The notes beneath the pieces were generated by a model that was not told the DNA's origin, searched no databases, and saw only the letters and a program-made list of their open reading frames with translations. The translations under genes were made by a program, and so were the position numbers. Of a stretch of 18,912 nt of DNA, positions 7,593 to 14,508 are shown in pieces. Positions within the stretch are counted from its first letter, which is position 1; each line of letters starts with the position of its first letter. The DNA is from Sphingobium sp. (lineage in GTDB: Bacteria > Pseudomonadota > Alphaproteobacteria > Sphingomonadales > Sphingomonadaceae), in the NCBI RefSeq assembly GCF_003248505.1, contig NZ_QFOA01000067.1, forward strand, positions 1-18,912, written 5' to 3'.

Positions 7593-8234
7593 TCATGCCG
7601 TGAAAATTGCCGATGCGAGGCGCATCAGTCCGTTGGGATCCTTGATCTCCACGTGACGGCCATCGACCTCGATGAAACGCTGGCGCTGGAACATTGTGAA
7701 AGTCCGCGTCACGGTTTCACTGGTGAGGCCGAGGTGATCACCGATCTCCGCGCGGGACATCAGTAGGTGCATCTTCGGACGGCCTTCGAGACGCTGCATC
7801 AGATCGATCAGGAAGAAGGAGAGCTTCTCCGCGGCATTCGACCTGCCTAGGAGGAATCCAGTCCTGAGCGACGCCCGGTTCGCCTTAAGGAACCATGAGC
7901 AGATCGTCCCGCAGGTGAAGTCATCGAACTCCGTCAGGTTCTCCAGAACCTTGCGGTCCGTCATGATCAGGGAGGTGTTGCACAGCGCCTGCGCGAACTG
8001 GCTGTGCACCACGTCGCGTTCGATCCATATGAACTCACCCGGCAGATGAAATCCGCCTATCCATCGCCGTCCGTCCTCAGAGATCACGCTCGTCTGCACG
8101 GCACCGGACAACACCCAGTAGAGACCGTCTGATCCTGAGTTGGTCGGCAACTCCTGTCTCTCGCCCAGCATTATCAGCTTCGAGTTGAAGCCGTTTCCGA
8201 GGGGCGGCGGGACAACCCGACGCCCACGGTTCAT
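7593..8234 (-). CDS. Crp/Fnr family transcriptional regulator (ETVTR type)
   Basis: 213-residue Crp/Fnr regulator. It has a beta-barrel sensor domain (about 15-115; no complete cAMP-binding or FNR cysteine signature seen), a dimer helix, and a winged-helix domain with HTH IGDHLGLTSETVTRTFTMFQ. Glu173 and Arg177 of ETVTR match the FNR/FixK-type residues that read the TGA half-site. It is therefore the best candidate to bind the TGA-N6-TCA palindromes of this window. ATG 8234 is favoured by GGAGGGA just upstream; an ATG at 8333 would run through the palindrome at 8284-8301 and has no family similarity. That palindrome lies 58 bases upstream of the start, so autoregulation is likely. Confidence 0.86.
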   Translation of the reverse strand: MNRGRRVVPPPLGNGFNSKLIMLGERQELPTNSGSDGLYWVLSGAVQTSVISEDGRRWIGGFHLPGEFIWIERDVVHSQFAQALCNTSLIMTDRKVLENLTEFDDFTCGTICSWFLKANRASLRTGFLLGRSNAAEKLSFFLIDLMQRLEGRPKMHLLMSRAEIGDHLGLTSETVTRTFTMFQRQRFIEVDGRHVEIKDPNGLMRLASAIFTA

Positions 8235-8283
8235 CGAAGTCCCTCCTGCAGGCATATCCATAGTTTGTAACTCATATAATGCT

Positions 8284-8301
8284 ATGTGACATATGTCACA
8301 T
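8284..8301. promoter_or_regulatory. perfect 18-base Crp/Fnr-type palindrome, crp/fnr side of divergent region
   Basis: ATGTGACATATGTCACAT is a perfect palindrome that also fits the classical CRP pattern TGTGA-N6-TCACA. It is centred 58 bases upstream of the leftward crp/fnr start (8234) in the divergent region 8235-8417. A TATAAT at 8275-8280 lies just left of it on the plus strand, without a matching -35. Confidence 0.65.
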
Positions 8302-8349
8302 GCAGTTTCAAGCCCCACCACCATGAACCACAAGAAGATTCACCTGGGG

Positions 8350-8363
8350 CTGACGTATGTCAG
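8350..8363. promoter_or_regulatory. Crp/Fnr-type operator upstream of DUF5335-yfdX-hsp20 operon
   Basis: CTGACGTATGTCAG, one base pair away from a perfect palindrome, with TGA-N6-TCA core. It is centred about 61 bases before GTG 8418, nearly the same distance as the site for the divergent crp/fnr gene. The divergent region thus carries one operator for each direction, 64 bases apart centre to centre. Confidence 0.6.
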
Positions 8364-8417
8364 AGTGGCAATTTGGGACTGCTGCGATCTCTCGGGCTCC
8401 AGCGAAGGAGCAGAGAT

Positions 8418-8753
8418 GTGAACCTCATCCCAAAATCGGATTGGACGCAGTATCTCAATCGCATAGCCCGCAGCCTCGAAGGACTGAGGGCAGAAATTGA
8501 GGTCGCTTCACTTGAACTTGGCGATCAGATCGCCGCCGATCACGTGCCGATTTCCGGCATTTTCTACGACCACAAGGACGACATAGTCGGGGTGATTCTC
8601 GACGGACTCGACCACTTCATTCGCCATCCGGAGGCGATCTACGTCGAGGAGGGAGATGATGGTCTCTCAGCCCTCGCAGTGATCGACCGCGATGGAACGA
8701 ACCATCTTATCAAGCTGACGCGTCCGCTGGCGCTGCCAGCGCCCACAAACTAA
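8418..8753 (+). CDS. DUF5335 family protein
   Basis: 111-residue soluble protein matching the DUF5335 pattern as I recall it: an N-terminal SDWTQYLNRIARSLEG, then EIEVASLELGDQIAADHVP, then GVILDGLDHFIRHPEAIYVEE and a closing LTRPLALPAP. The length is usual for the family. No function is established; family members are often found beside small heat-shock and other stress genes. GTG 8418 is chosen because AAGGAG lies 7 bases upstream; an in-frame ATG at 8286 would run through both operators. It is the first gene of a rightward operon with yfdX (18-base gap), hsp20 and the NDUFS4-like gene, behind the operator at 8350-8363. Confidence 0.8.
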   Translation: MNLIPKSDWTQYLNRIARSLEGLRAEIEVASLELGDQIAADHVPISGIFYDHKDDIVGVILDGLDHFIRHPEAIYVEEGDDGLSALAVIDRDGTNHLIKLTRPLALPAPTN

Positions 8754-8771
8754 GGGACCGGAGGAATTGCA

Positions 8772-9677
8772 ATGAAGCGCAATCTGCTTGCCACTGCGGC
8801 ACTCTCGACTCTCCTGCTCGCTACGGCGTGCGACAAGAAGGCCGGCGATGGGCCGTCGAACAATTCGGCGACGGTGGTCGACAGCAAGGCAGCACCTACA
8901 TCGCCAGCGCCGGTCCAAGGAAACCGGGACGAGCTCCTCAAAGATGCTGTGAGTGCACTCCAGGAGACGGAGAACGCCATAGCTGCACTTGATGCGAAGG
9001 ATGCAGCGGGAGCGAAGGAGGCGCTCGCGAACGCGACAGGTAAGCTCGAGATCGTTCTCGCCCAGAATCCTGACCTAGCGTTGGCGCCTGTCGATGTATC
9101 AGTCGCGAGTCATGACCTTCTTGCGTCGGTTGATGCGGTGAAGGCCTTGCGGGAGTCCGCTGAGGATGCGCTCGAGGATGGTCGCGTCCAGGACGCACGC
9201 CACCTGATCGAGGGGCTCGCGAGCGAAAGCGTCGTGAGCATCAGCAATCTCCCGCTGGCTACCTATCCTGCAGCGATCAAGTCGGCGGCTGCCTTGGTAG
9301 CCCAGAACAAACTTGCCGAAGCAAGGGCTACGCTGGTGACCGCTCTCGGCACGATCGTGGTGCACGACGTCATCCATCCGCTGCCTCTGATCCGCGCCAG
9401 CGCCGCAATCGAGGAAGCGCGAAAGCTGGCAGCTGTCAGCACGAGGAGCGCCGCGGACGACGCTAAGATCAAGCAGCTTCTCTCAACTGCGCGTGACCAG
9501 CTCAAGCTCGGCCAGGCGCTTGGATACGCCACGAAGGACGAGATGAAGGAACTGCTGAAGACCGTGGACGAGATCGAAGAGGGTGTGAAGGACAAGAAGT
9601 CCGGCGTCGGAATCTTCGATCGCATCCGTGCCATGTTCGGCAAGGCGAATGAGTCGAGCCAGCCGAAGAAAAATTGA
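8772..9677 (+). CDS. yfdX: YfdX family lipoprotein
   Basis: 301-residue protein with a signal peptide ending in LLLATAC (lipid Cys20), so probably a periplasmic lipoprotein. After a short Ser/Ala/Pro-rich linker, a helical YfdX domain covers about residues 50-270. It includes repeated Ala-rich helices (DAVSALQETENAIAALDAKD) and the family segment IVVHDVIHPLPLIRASAAIEEA. YfdX proteins occur in acid- and heat-resistance loci and are reported to have chaperone-like activity; the exact role is unsettled. GGAGG precedes ATG 8772 at good spacing. It lies between DUF5335 and hsp20, the neighbourhood typical of heat-resistance islands. A GC-rich hairpin follows the stop. Confidence 0.82.
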   Translation: MKRNLLATAALSTLLLATACDKKAGDGPSNNSATVVDSKAAPTSPAPVQGNRDELLKDAVSALQETENAIAALDAKDAAGAKEALANATGKLEIVLAQNPDLALAPVDVSVASHDLLASVDAVKALRESAEDALEDGRVQDARHLIEGLASESVVSISNLPLATYPAAIKSAAALVAQNKLAEARATLVTALGTIVVHDVIHPLPLIRASAAIEEARKLAAVSTRSAADDAKIKQLLSTARDQLKLGQALGYATKDEMKELLKTVDEIEEGVKDKKSGVGIFDRIRAMFGKANESSQPKKN

Positions 9678-9679
9678 AG

Positions 9680-9704
9680 GCGGCGGCGGCCTAGCCGTCG
9701 CCGC
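9680..9704 (+). terminator. GC-rich hairpin between yfdX and hsp20
   Basis: GCGGCGGCGGC and GCCGTCGCCGC form an 11-pair stem (one G-U) with a 3-base loop, starting 2 bases after the yfdX stop. No T-run follows, so it is a weak terminator at most. It could instead stabilise the 3' end of the upstream transcript or set the yfdX/hsp20 ratio. Confidence 0.4.
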
Positions 9705-9758
9705 AGGGGGATCAGGACGTGGGGCGCCGATCAATATCACCATCGAAAGGAGACTGCC

Positions 9759-10265
9759 GTGCGAACTGTAAACTTCCTCGACCTTGCGCCGTTTCGCCGT
9801 TCCACCGTTGGGTTCGACCGACTTTTCGACCTCATGAATGCGACGACGCAGGACCCGTCCGAAGCGTATCCACCCTTCGATCTCCAGAAGCTCGACGACA
9901 GCCACTTCAAGATCACCCTGGCGGTCGCTGGCTTCCGCCCGGAGGAGATCGAGATCGTCTCCCAGCAGAACATGCTCACCGTCAGCGGACGGAAGGTGGA
10001 TCAGCCTACCGACGACAAGTTCGTGCATCGCGGGATCATGATCCGTTCGTTCGAGCGGCATTTCCAAATCGCCGATTTCGTGGTCGTCGAGAACGCAACC
10101 TTCGACAACGGCCTTCTCACCGTCACCTTGCGTCGCGAGGTGCCCGAGGCGATGCAGCCCAAGAAGGTCGAGATCTCCGTCGCGCCAGCCGCAATTACCG
10201 AGCAGCCCGCTAAGGAAGCGGAAAACGACGAGGCGACGGATGACGAGAAGGAGGCTGCGGCATAG
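9759..10265 (+). CDS. small heat-shock protein, Hsp20/alpha-crystallin family
   Basis: 168-residue IbpA-type small heat-shock protein, an ATP-independent holdase that keeps unfolding proteins soluble for ClpB/DnaK. The N-terminal arm (about 1-37) includes FDRLFDLMNAT. The alpha-crystallin domain (about 38-130) has FKITLAVAGFRPEEIEIVSQ and ends in GLLTVTLRREVPE. A long acidic tail (EKEAAA end) follows. GTG 9759 is supported by AAGGAG 6 bases upstream and by the class-typical N-terminus MRTVNFLDLAPFRRSTVGFD. It is third in the stress operon, 81 bases after yfdX with a hairpin between. Together with clpB at 15770-18355 it gives the window a full hold-and-disaggregate pair. Confidence 0.93.
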   Translation: MRTVNFLDLAPFRRSTVGFDRLFDLMNATTQDPSEAYPPFDLQKLDDSHFKITLAVAGFRPEEIEIVSQQNMLTVSGRKVDQPTDDKFVHRGIMIRSFERHFQIADFVVVENATFDNGLLTVTLRREVPEAMQPKKVEISVAPAAITEQPAKEAENDEATDDEKEAAA

Positions 10266-10303
10266 CCCTGCCGCACCTCTGAAGTTCGTAAGGGAGGAGA
10301 CTG

Positions 10304-10777
10304 ATGCGAAAGAGGTTGGGTTCCGAACGGCGTGCGGACGCTGGGGAGCGGAAGGATCTCGATACCTCGATCGAGGACTACGCTCCTCCCGCTCACGGGC
10401 GGAACACGCCGGATGATAGTTGGTGGCTGAGGTATCTCTCGTCCTTACCGGAGGATGCCGTCGGCATAATCGAGCCGCTTGATTCCGGGCCGCCGCATGG
10501 CGGACTAGCTAGGCGACACGAATGGCGGCTCCGTTTTGCTCCTAGAGCGAAGCCGATCGTCGATCCGCTGACAGGCTGGACTGGGAGCGAAGACGCTTTG
10601 AACAATCTGGACATTCGGTTTCCCTCGCAGGAGGCTGCGGTGGACTACTGCCAACGGATCGCGCTTCGCTTCGAAGTGCACGATCCCGGCTCGCACACCT
10701 GCAAACCGGTCAATCAGCAACGTTTCCAGCTGGATCCGCCTGTGCGTCTGAACGATCTCGACCACGATAAGGACTGA
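10304..10777 (+). CDS. free-standing NDUFS4-like (complex I accessory subunit) protein
   Basis: 157-residue protein whose C-terminal half (about 68-136) matches the NDUFS4/ETC complex I 18-kDa accessory subunit family: WRLRFAPRAKPIVDPLTGW, TGSEDALNNLDIRFPS and EAAVDYCQRIALRFEVHDP. Alphaproteobacterial complex I carries such a subunit near its Fe-S arm. Here the domain has an added charged N-terminal part and sits in a stress operon, not beside nuo genes. A strong GGGAGGAG precedes ATG 10304 and the gap to hsp20 is 38 bases. It may protect or remodel complex I under stress, or be a second copy; this is inference. The assignment rests on motif recall. Confidence 0.72.
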   Translation: MRKRLGSERRADAGERKDLDTSIEDYAPPAHGRNTPDDSWWLRYLSSLPEDAVGIIEPLDSGPPHGGLARRHEWRLRFAPRAKPIVDPLTGWTGSEDALNNLDIRFPSQEAAVDYCQRIALRFEVHDPGSHTCKPVNQQRFQLDPPVRLNDLDHDKD

Positions 10778-10810
10778 ACACGACCCACGCGCAAGGTGGG
10801 AATGGCGTTT

Positions 10811-11083
10811 CTAATCTCGATCTGATTTCGAGCGGCTGATCCGATAGGGGCCGGACCGCACGGGTAGCGGCGTTCCCTTCCAAGAAAGCTCAATTGCCCC
10901 TCGCTTTAGCAGTTCGTCGACGGCCTCGTGGACAACGGGCATCAGATCTCGCCACTCTTCCGTGTTCGACGCTGCGAGTGACCTAGCCACTTCACTGGGG
11001 CATACGGTAGCAGACGCTGAGCGTTGCGCGAGCGCGGCGAGGACTGCACGCGACACGTCTTGCTGGGACATGCGTTCAGTCAT
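10811..11083 (-). CDS. DUF3253 family protein
   Basis: 90-residue protein with the DUF3253 pattern: CPSEVARSLA (about 26-35), WRDLMPVVHEAVDELLKRGAIELSWKG and a closing RSGPYRIS. The fold is likely a small winged helix; the function is unknown. ATG 11083 overlaps the TGA stop of the exonuclease gene by four bases (ATGA), so the two are translationally coupled. A longer frame to 11194 lies inside the exonuclease gene and is rejected. Its 3' end faces the NDUFS4-like gene; a weak inverted repeat (CCCAC/GTGGG, 10784-10800) lies between the two stops. Confidence 0.8.
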   Translation of the reverse strand: MTERMSQQDVSRAVLAALAQRSASATVCPSEVARSLAASNTEEWRDLMPVVHEAVDELLKRGAIELSWKGTPLPVRSGPYRISRSKSDRD

Positions 11084-11916
11084 GACGCACGCCGCTTCCT
11101 GGCATTGCCCGCTCGGTCGTTGATGGTCTCCCTTTTCCTGGGCTTCCCGTCGAGTTCGATCCACATCGGTGCGTGGTCGCTTGTCTTCTCCCACCCTCGA
11201 GGTGTCGTATCGACACCGGCGGCTGATAGGCGTGCGAGCGCCTTATCATTGAGCAAGGCATGGTCGATCCTAAGACCCGCGTTCCGCTCGAAGGCGCCAC
11301 GCCAGTATTTCCAGAAGGTATAGATCGCCTCGTCGGGATGAAGATGCCGCAGGGCGTCGGTCCATCCTTGCTTGAGAAGGCGCGCGAAGGCGGCTCTCAC
11401 CTCCGGTGCGAATAACGCGTCTTCTCGCCATCGATCCGGAGCGTAGACGTCGAGATCGACCGGCATAACGTTGAAGTCCCCGAGGCAGATCACTGGTGCG
11501 TCCAGATCGAATAAGCTCAGTAGATGGGATTCCAGTCTTTCGAACCACTTCAATTTGAAGTCGAATTTCGGACCGGGGCGGGGATTGCCGTTCGGCAGAT
11601 AGAGTCCGCAGATCAAGATGCCGTTGACGGCGGCCTCGATGTATCGGCTCTGGTCATCTATCGGGTCGCCGGGGAGGCTGCGCCGAGTTTCGTGCATCTC
11701 GCCCTCCCTACTGAGGATGGCGACGCCATTCCAGCGACTCTGTCCATGCCAGATCGCCTGATATCCCGCCGCTTGGACTTCGTTTTCGGGAAACTTGTCG
11801 TCCGGCGCCTTCAGCTCCTGAAGGCATACGATGTCCGGCTCTTCCATTTCGAGCCAACGGAGGAGCACCGGCAGTCTCCCGTTGATCCCGTTCACGTTGT
11901 AGGTCGCGATCTTCAT
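11080..11916 (-). CDS. xth: exodeoxyribonuclease III (AP endonuclease)
   Basis: 278-residue XthA-type exonuclease III/AP endonuclease of the endonuclease-exonuclease-phosphatase fold, acting in base-excision repair. Motifs are MKIATYNVNGINGR, VCLQELKAPD (metal-binding Glu), GLYLPNGNPRPGPKFDFKL (catalytic Tyr), ICLGDFNVMP (Asp and Asn), RIDHALLN and the final TSDHAPMWIEL (Asp-His). All catalytic residues are present and the length is normal (E. coli 268). ATG 11916 is the family start; the frame is open to 12159 but that part overlaps the divergent gene. It is followed by DUF3253 with a 4-base overlap and diverges from the coiled-coil gene at 11969. Repair of heat- or oxidation-damaged bases would suit the island, though it could also be ordinary backbone. 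Confidence 0.92.
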   Translation of the reverse strand: MKIATYNVNGINGRLPVLLRWLEMEEPDIVCLQELKAPDDKFPENEVQAAGYQAIWHGQSRWNGVAILSREGEMHETRRSLPGDPIDDQSRYIEAAVNGILICGLYLPNGNPRPGPKFDFKLKWFERLESHLLSLFDLDAPVICLGDFNVMPVDLDVYAPDRWREDALFAPEVRAAFARLLKQGWTDALRHLHPDEAIYTFWKYWRGAFERNAGLRIDHALLNDKALARLSAAGVDTTPRGWEKTSDHAPMWIELDGKPRKRETINDRAGNARKRRAS

Positions 11917-11968
11917 GGAACTGTAATCCGGCGAGCGACGAAGTCGTTCCTCCGGCGTTACGCCCTTC

Positions 11969-12538
11969 ATGGCCAAACGACCTCTCAAGGTATTCCGAAC
12001 GTCAGCCGGGTTCCAAGATGCGTATGTCGCCGCGACGAGCAGGAAGGCTGCTCTGGAGGCTTGGGGCGCCCGGACCGATCTGTTCGCTAGTGGGATCGCC
12101 GAGCAGGTCACAGATCCCAAGCTGACCAAGGCGGCCTTGGCGGAGCCCGGGAAGGTCATTCGGTTGTCAAAAGGAACGGCTGCTCAGCACCTCGCTGCAG
12201 CGGGCAAAGGGCGGAAGGCTACGGAATCTAAGCAATCGCGAACCCTTGAAGAGGATGCAGCCAAGGTTGCACCCTCGAAGCCTGAACCTCGCAAGAGGAA
12301 ACAGCCCAAGCCAAGTCGGCGAAAGCTGGAACGGGCGGATGCCGAACTCGATCGCCGGACAGAAGAATTCGCCGATGCTGTTAAGGCGCTCGATCGAGAG
12401 ATCGAGGTGCTCAGGAAGAAGCGGGATGATCTTCGACGTGAGCGCGATGAGACCCTGAAGGGGCTCGGAGATCGGCGCGATGCCGAGGAAGAAGCCTACC
12501 GCGCGGCACTTGAGGACTGGCAAAGCCAATCAGATTAG
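11969..12538 (+). CDS. conserved alphaproteobacterial coiled-coil protein
   Basis: 189-residue protein without a signal peptide. The N-terminal domain (about 1-70: PLKVFRTSAGFQDAYVAATS, AALEAWGARTDLFASGIAEQ, EPGKVIRLSKG) matches a conserved family in sphingomonads often labelled TolA-like. A basic, Pro/Lys-rich linker (100-117) leads to a charged helical coiled coil (about 118-188). There is no transmembrane helix, so it is not a true TolA. The N-terminus could bind a partner and the tail could dimerise; the function is unknown. It starts 52 bases from xth in the opposite direction, so the two share a promoter region. Confidence 0.75.
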   Translation: MAKRPLKVFRTSAGFQDAYVAATSRKAALEAWGARTDLFASGIAEQVTDPKLTKAALAEPGKVIRLSKGTAAQHLAAAGKGRKATESKQSRTLEEDAAKVAPSKPEPRKRKQPKPSRRKLERADAELDRRTEEFADAVKALDREIEVLRKKRDDLRRERDETLKGLGDRRDAEEEAYRAALEDWQSQSD

Positions 12539-12558
12539 TTGGCGCTCTGACATCATAC

Positions 12559-12589
12559 GGCTGCTTGTAACTTACTGTGGCAAGTAGCC
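12559..12589. terminator. inverted repeat between convergent genes
   Basis: GGCTGCTTG (12559-12567) and CAAGTAGCC (12581-12589) form a nine-pair stem with one G-U and a 13-base loop. It lies in the 111-base space between the coiled-coil gene and the convergent peptidase gene. No T-run is present; it may still act as a two-way transcription stop. Confidence 0.35.
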
Positions 12590-12649
12590 AAGAGCTTGTA
12601 TGCCGCGATGATGCTCCTTCTGTGATGCAGAGGTCGCGAGCTAAGTCGC

Positions 12650-13528
12650 CTAGGTCCGTCGGCGCTCGGCTTCTGCTAGCCGGCGAAGCTCAGCAAGGCC
12701 CAGTCCTGGCTTTCTACCAATCAGGAAGGATGTAGCAAATTGATCGATCAGGGCCTGACTGGGCTTCAGCGCGATTTTGATGCGCCGCCTCTCCTTGCGA
12801 AGTTCGTGACGGTTTCCCGAGATGCCCCTATTTGCGAGCGAGCGCGTGACCAAGCCTTCCGAACGTTGGGCCACTGCCTTAGCGCTTCCGTAAGTCGCGA
12901 CATAGCGTGCCAGCGAGCGAGCGAACAGACCCTGGCAATTAAATAGCTGTAGCTCGGGCGAAAATGTCTCGGCATGCGCCTGCGTGATGTTACCTGACGC
13001 CTCGACAGCCTCATAGAAGCGACGGGTCTTGGTCTGAAGCGTTTCAAGCGTGACCTCGCCTTCGGGCGCGATCATTAGATACCAAGGTGTTGGTCGACTC
13101 AATGTGAGCGTCTTGCCGAGGTGCAGGCCAAAACATGTGGCAAAGACGCAGACCAAATTGTTGCCGGTAGCCACGTTTATTCCGCGAAGGGCTTCGGCAA
13201 GCTCATCCCATCCAAGGGTTTCGCCATTCGCGAGGGCAAGTCCGTCATCGGCAGACCCGTGACAATCGAAATGTAGGATCGGGCGCAGTCCCTCGGACGC
13301 GCGTTCAGCCAGCGCGTGGAGCAGGCTAAGAAGCATGTCGCGGCCATCTACGGAAACTTCCTCGAACTCGGTCCCGCCTCCAACCGCCAGCATGGCTAGG
13401 TCCTCTGCCATGCGCAGCGAGGGGCCAAGCTCGCTTTCAACGAGCGAACGTATCCAGACAATTCGGTTCACGTAGAGCGTGTCGATGATGTGGAGCGCGT
13501 CCATGACAGGTCTGTCTATGCCAGCCAT
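12650..13528 (-). CDS. caspase/CHAT-like cysteine peptidase
   Basis: 292-residue protein that resembles clan CD caspase/CHAT peptidases. A His90 motif follows a hydrophobic strand (LRPILHFDCHGSADDGLAL), and a Cys132 motif follows a second strand about 40 residues on (NNLVCVFATCFGLHLG), the usual His-Cys order and spacing. The C-terminal 150 residues are helical and basic (RKERRRIKIA) and could bind a partner or nucleic acid. ATG 13528 has a weak AGGTAG site upstream; no better start is seen. It diverges from the GIY-YIG gene with 65 bases between starts. CHAT-type peptidases often act as effectors in bacterial defence and cell-death systems; that role here is inferred from fold and neighbours. 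No recognised sensor or substrate gene is adjacent. Confidence 0.65.
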   Translation of the reverse strand: MAGIDRPVMDALHIIDTLYVNRIVWIRSLVESELGPSLRMAEDLAMLAVGGGTEFEEVSVDGRDMLLSLLHALAERASEGLRPILHFDCHGSADDGLALANGETLGWDELAEALRGINVATGNNLVCVFATCFGLHLGKTLTLSRPTPWYLMIAPEGEVTLETLQTKTRRFYEAVEASGNITQAHAETFSPELQLFNCQGLFARSLARYVATYGSAKAVAQRSEGLVTRSLANRGISGNRHELRKERRRIKIALKPSQALIDQFATSFLIGRKPGLGLAELRRLAEAERRRT

Positions 13529-13593
13529 CTCTGTCTACCTGCAATGGCTGGGGTTAGCTGAGCCATGTTACTTTTGCGGATAAATGGGGACCT

Positions 13594-14472
13594 ATGGAAC
13601 TGAACGACTTGCTAAGGGCGGCGGCTATCGATCCGAAGCGCACATTCGTCCTGCGACATCGGCCAACTGAGCCGAGTTTCCGTAGAACGTTGCCATTGCT
13701 TGCAGGCGTAAGGCTCGACCTGTTCGAGGCCTATCAGTCCTATCAAGGACCCCAGATGGAGCTTTCGTTCACAAAGCGGCTAGGAGGCCATCTCGCGTCC
13801 TTCATCGAGTATGAGCCCGGCAAGGCGGTCTTCGTCGCGCTATATGCCGTTGCCGATGCCAAGCTAATCACAAGAGAGCAATTTTGGGCGATGCCCGAAC
13901 AGATTGAGCTTCACGGGCTCGGAAATCCAGGCTGGACCGAGGCGGAGAGACGGGAGGAGAGACTCCACTTCGATCTGCGGCGCCTTCCAAACTACGAAGA
14001 CTGGCGCGGCAAACTCATCATCGAGTGGCCGCCGCATCGCTCGTGGGGACGCAGGGCTAGCGAGACACCGTTACCGGTGCTCGCGATCCGCGAGGACAGC
14101 GCATTCGCGGGCGAACTCCCGCCGTGGGACCAATTGGACTATAGCTGGGCGGAGTTGCAGATCCTGCCGACCCGCATGAAGGCGGCTCTGGAGCAATGGC
14201 GTGGGATCTACCTCATCTGGGACGAGCGGGACGGAAGATCCTACGTCGGCTCGGCTTATGGCAGCACCAATTTGCTTGGCCGGTGGCTAAACTATGCTGC
14301 AAGCGGTCACGGGGGCAACAAGCGCCTGCAAGGTTGAGACCCCTCGACCTTTCGTTTCACTATCCTACAGCGGGTTTCTCCAGACTTGGATCAGGACGAA
14401 GTCGTCCGTCTCGAGGCAACCTGGAAGCTACGGCTCCACACACGTTCGGCCTTCGGCCTGAACGAGAATTGA
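13594..14472 (+). pseudogene. GIY-YIG nuclease gene interrupted by an in-frame TGA
   Basis: The frame from ATG 13594 gives 247 residues. A family-specific N-terminal domain (about 1-190) is followed by a GIY-YIG nuclease domain with RGIYLIW (GIY at 204-206), SYVGSAYG (217-223) and GRW (Arg230). TGA at 14335-14337 then stops it. In the same frame, 44 further codons (14338-14469) complete the domain: DPSTFRFTILQRVSPDLDQD and EVVRLEATWK, then a TGA at 14470. Family members, as I recall, read GRDP at the break, so a CGA to TGA change is the simplest cause. The truncated product keeps the GIY, YIG and Arg motifs but loses the LEATWK glutamate thought to bind the metal, so it should be inactive. 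It diverges from the caspase-like gene. Confidence 0.78.
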
Positions 14473-14508
14473 TATGGCAGTGAGTAGATTGAGGGCTGCT
14501 GGGCGCGC

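Noticed and set aside
8275..8280. TATAAT as a rightward promoter
   Set aside because: A perfect -10 hexamer but no -35 at the right distance, and the operator at 8284 would overlap the start; it may be chance in an AT-rich stretch.
14335..14337. TGA as a selenocysteine codon
   Set aside because: The family appears to have Arg at this place, the residue is not catalytic, and I see no selenocysteine hairpin just after it.
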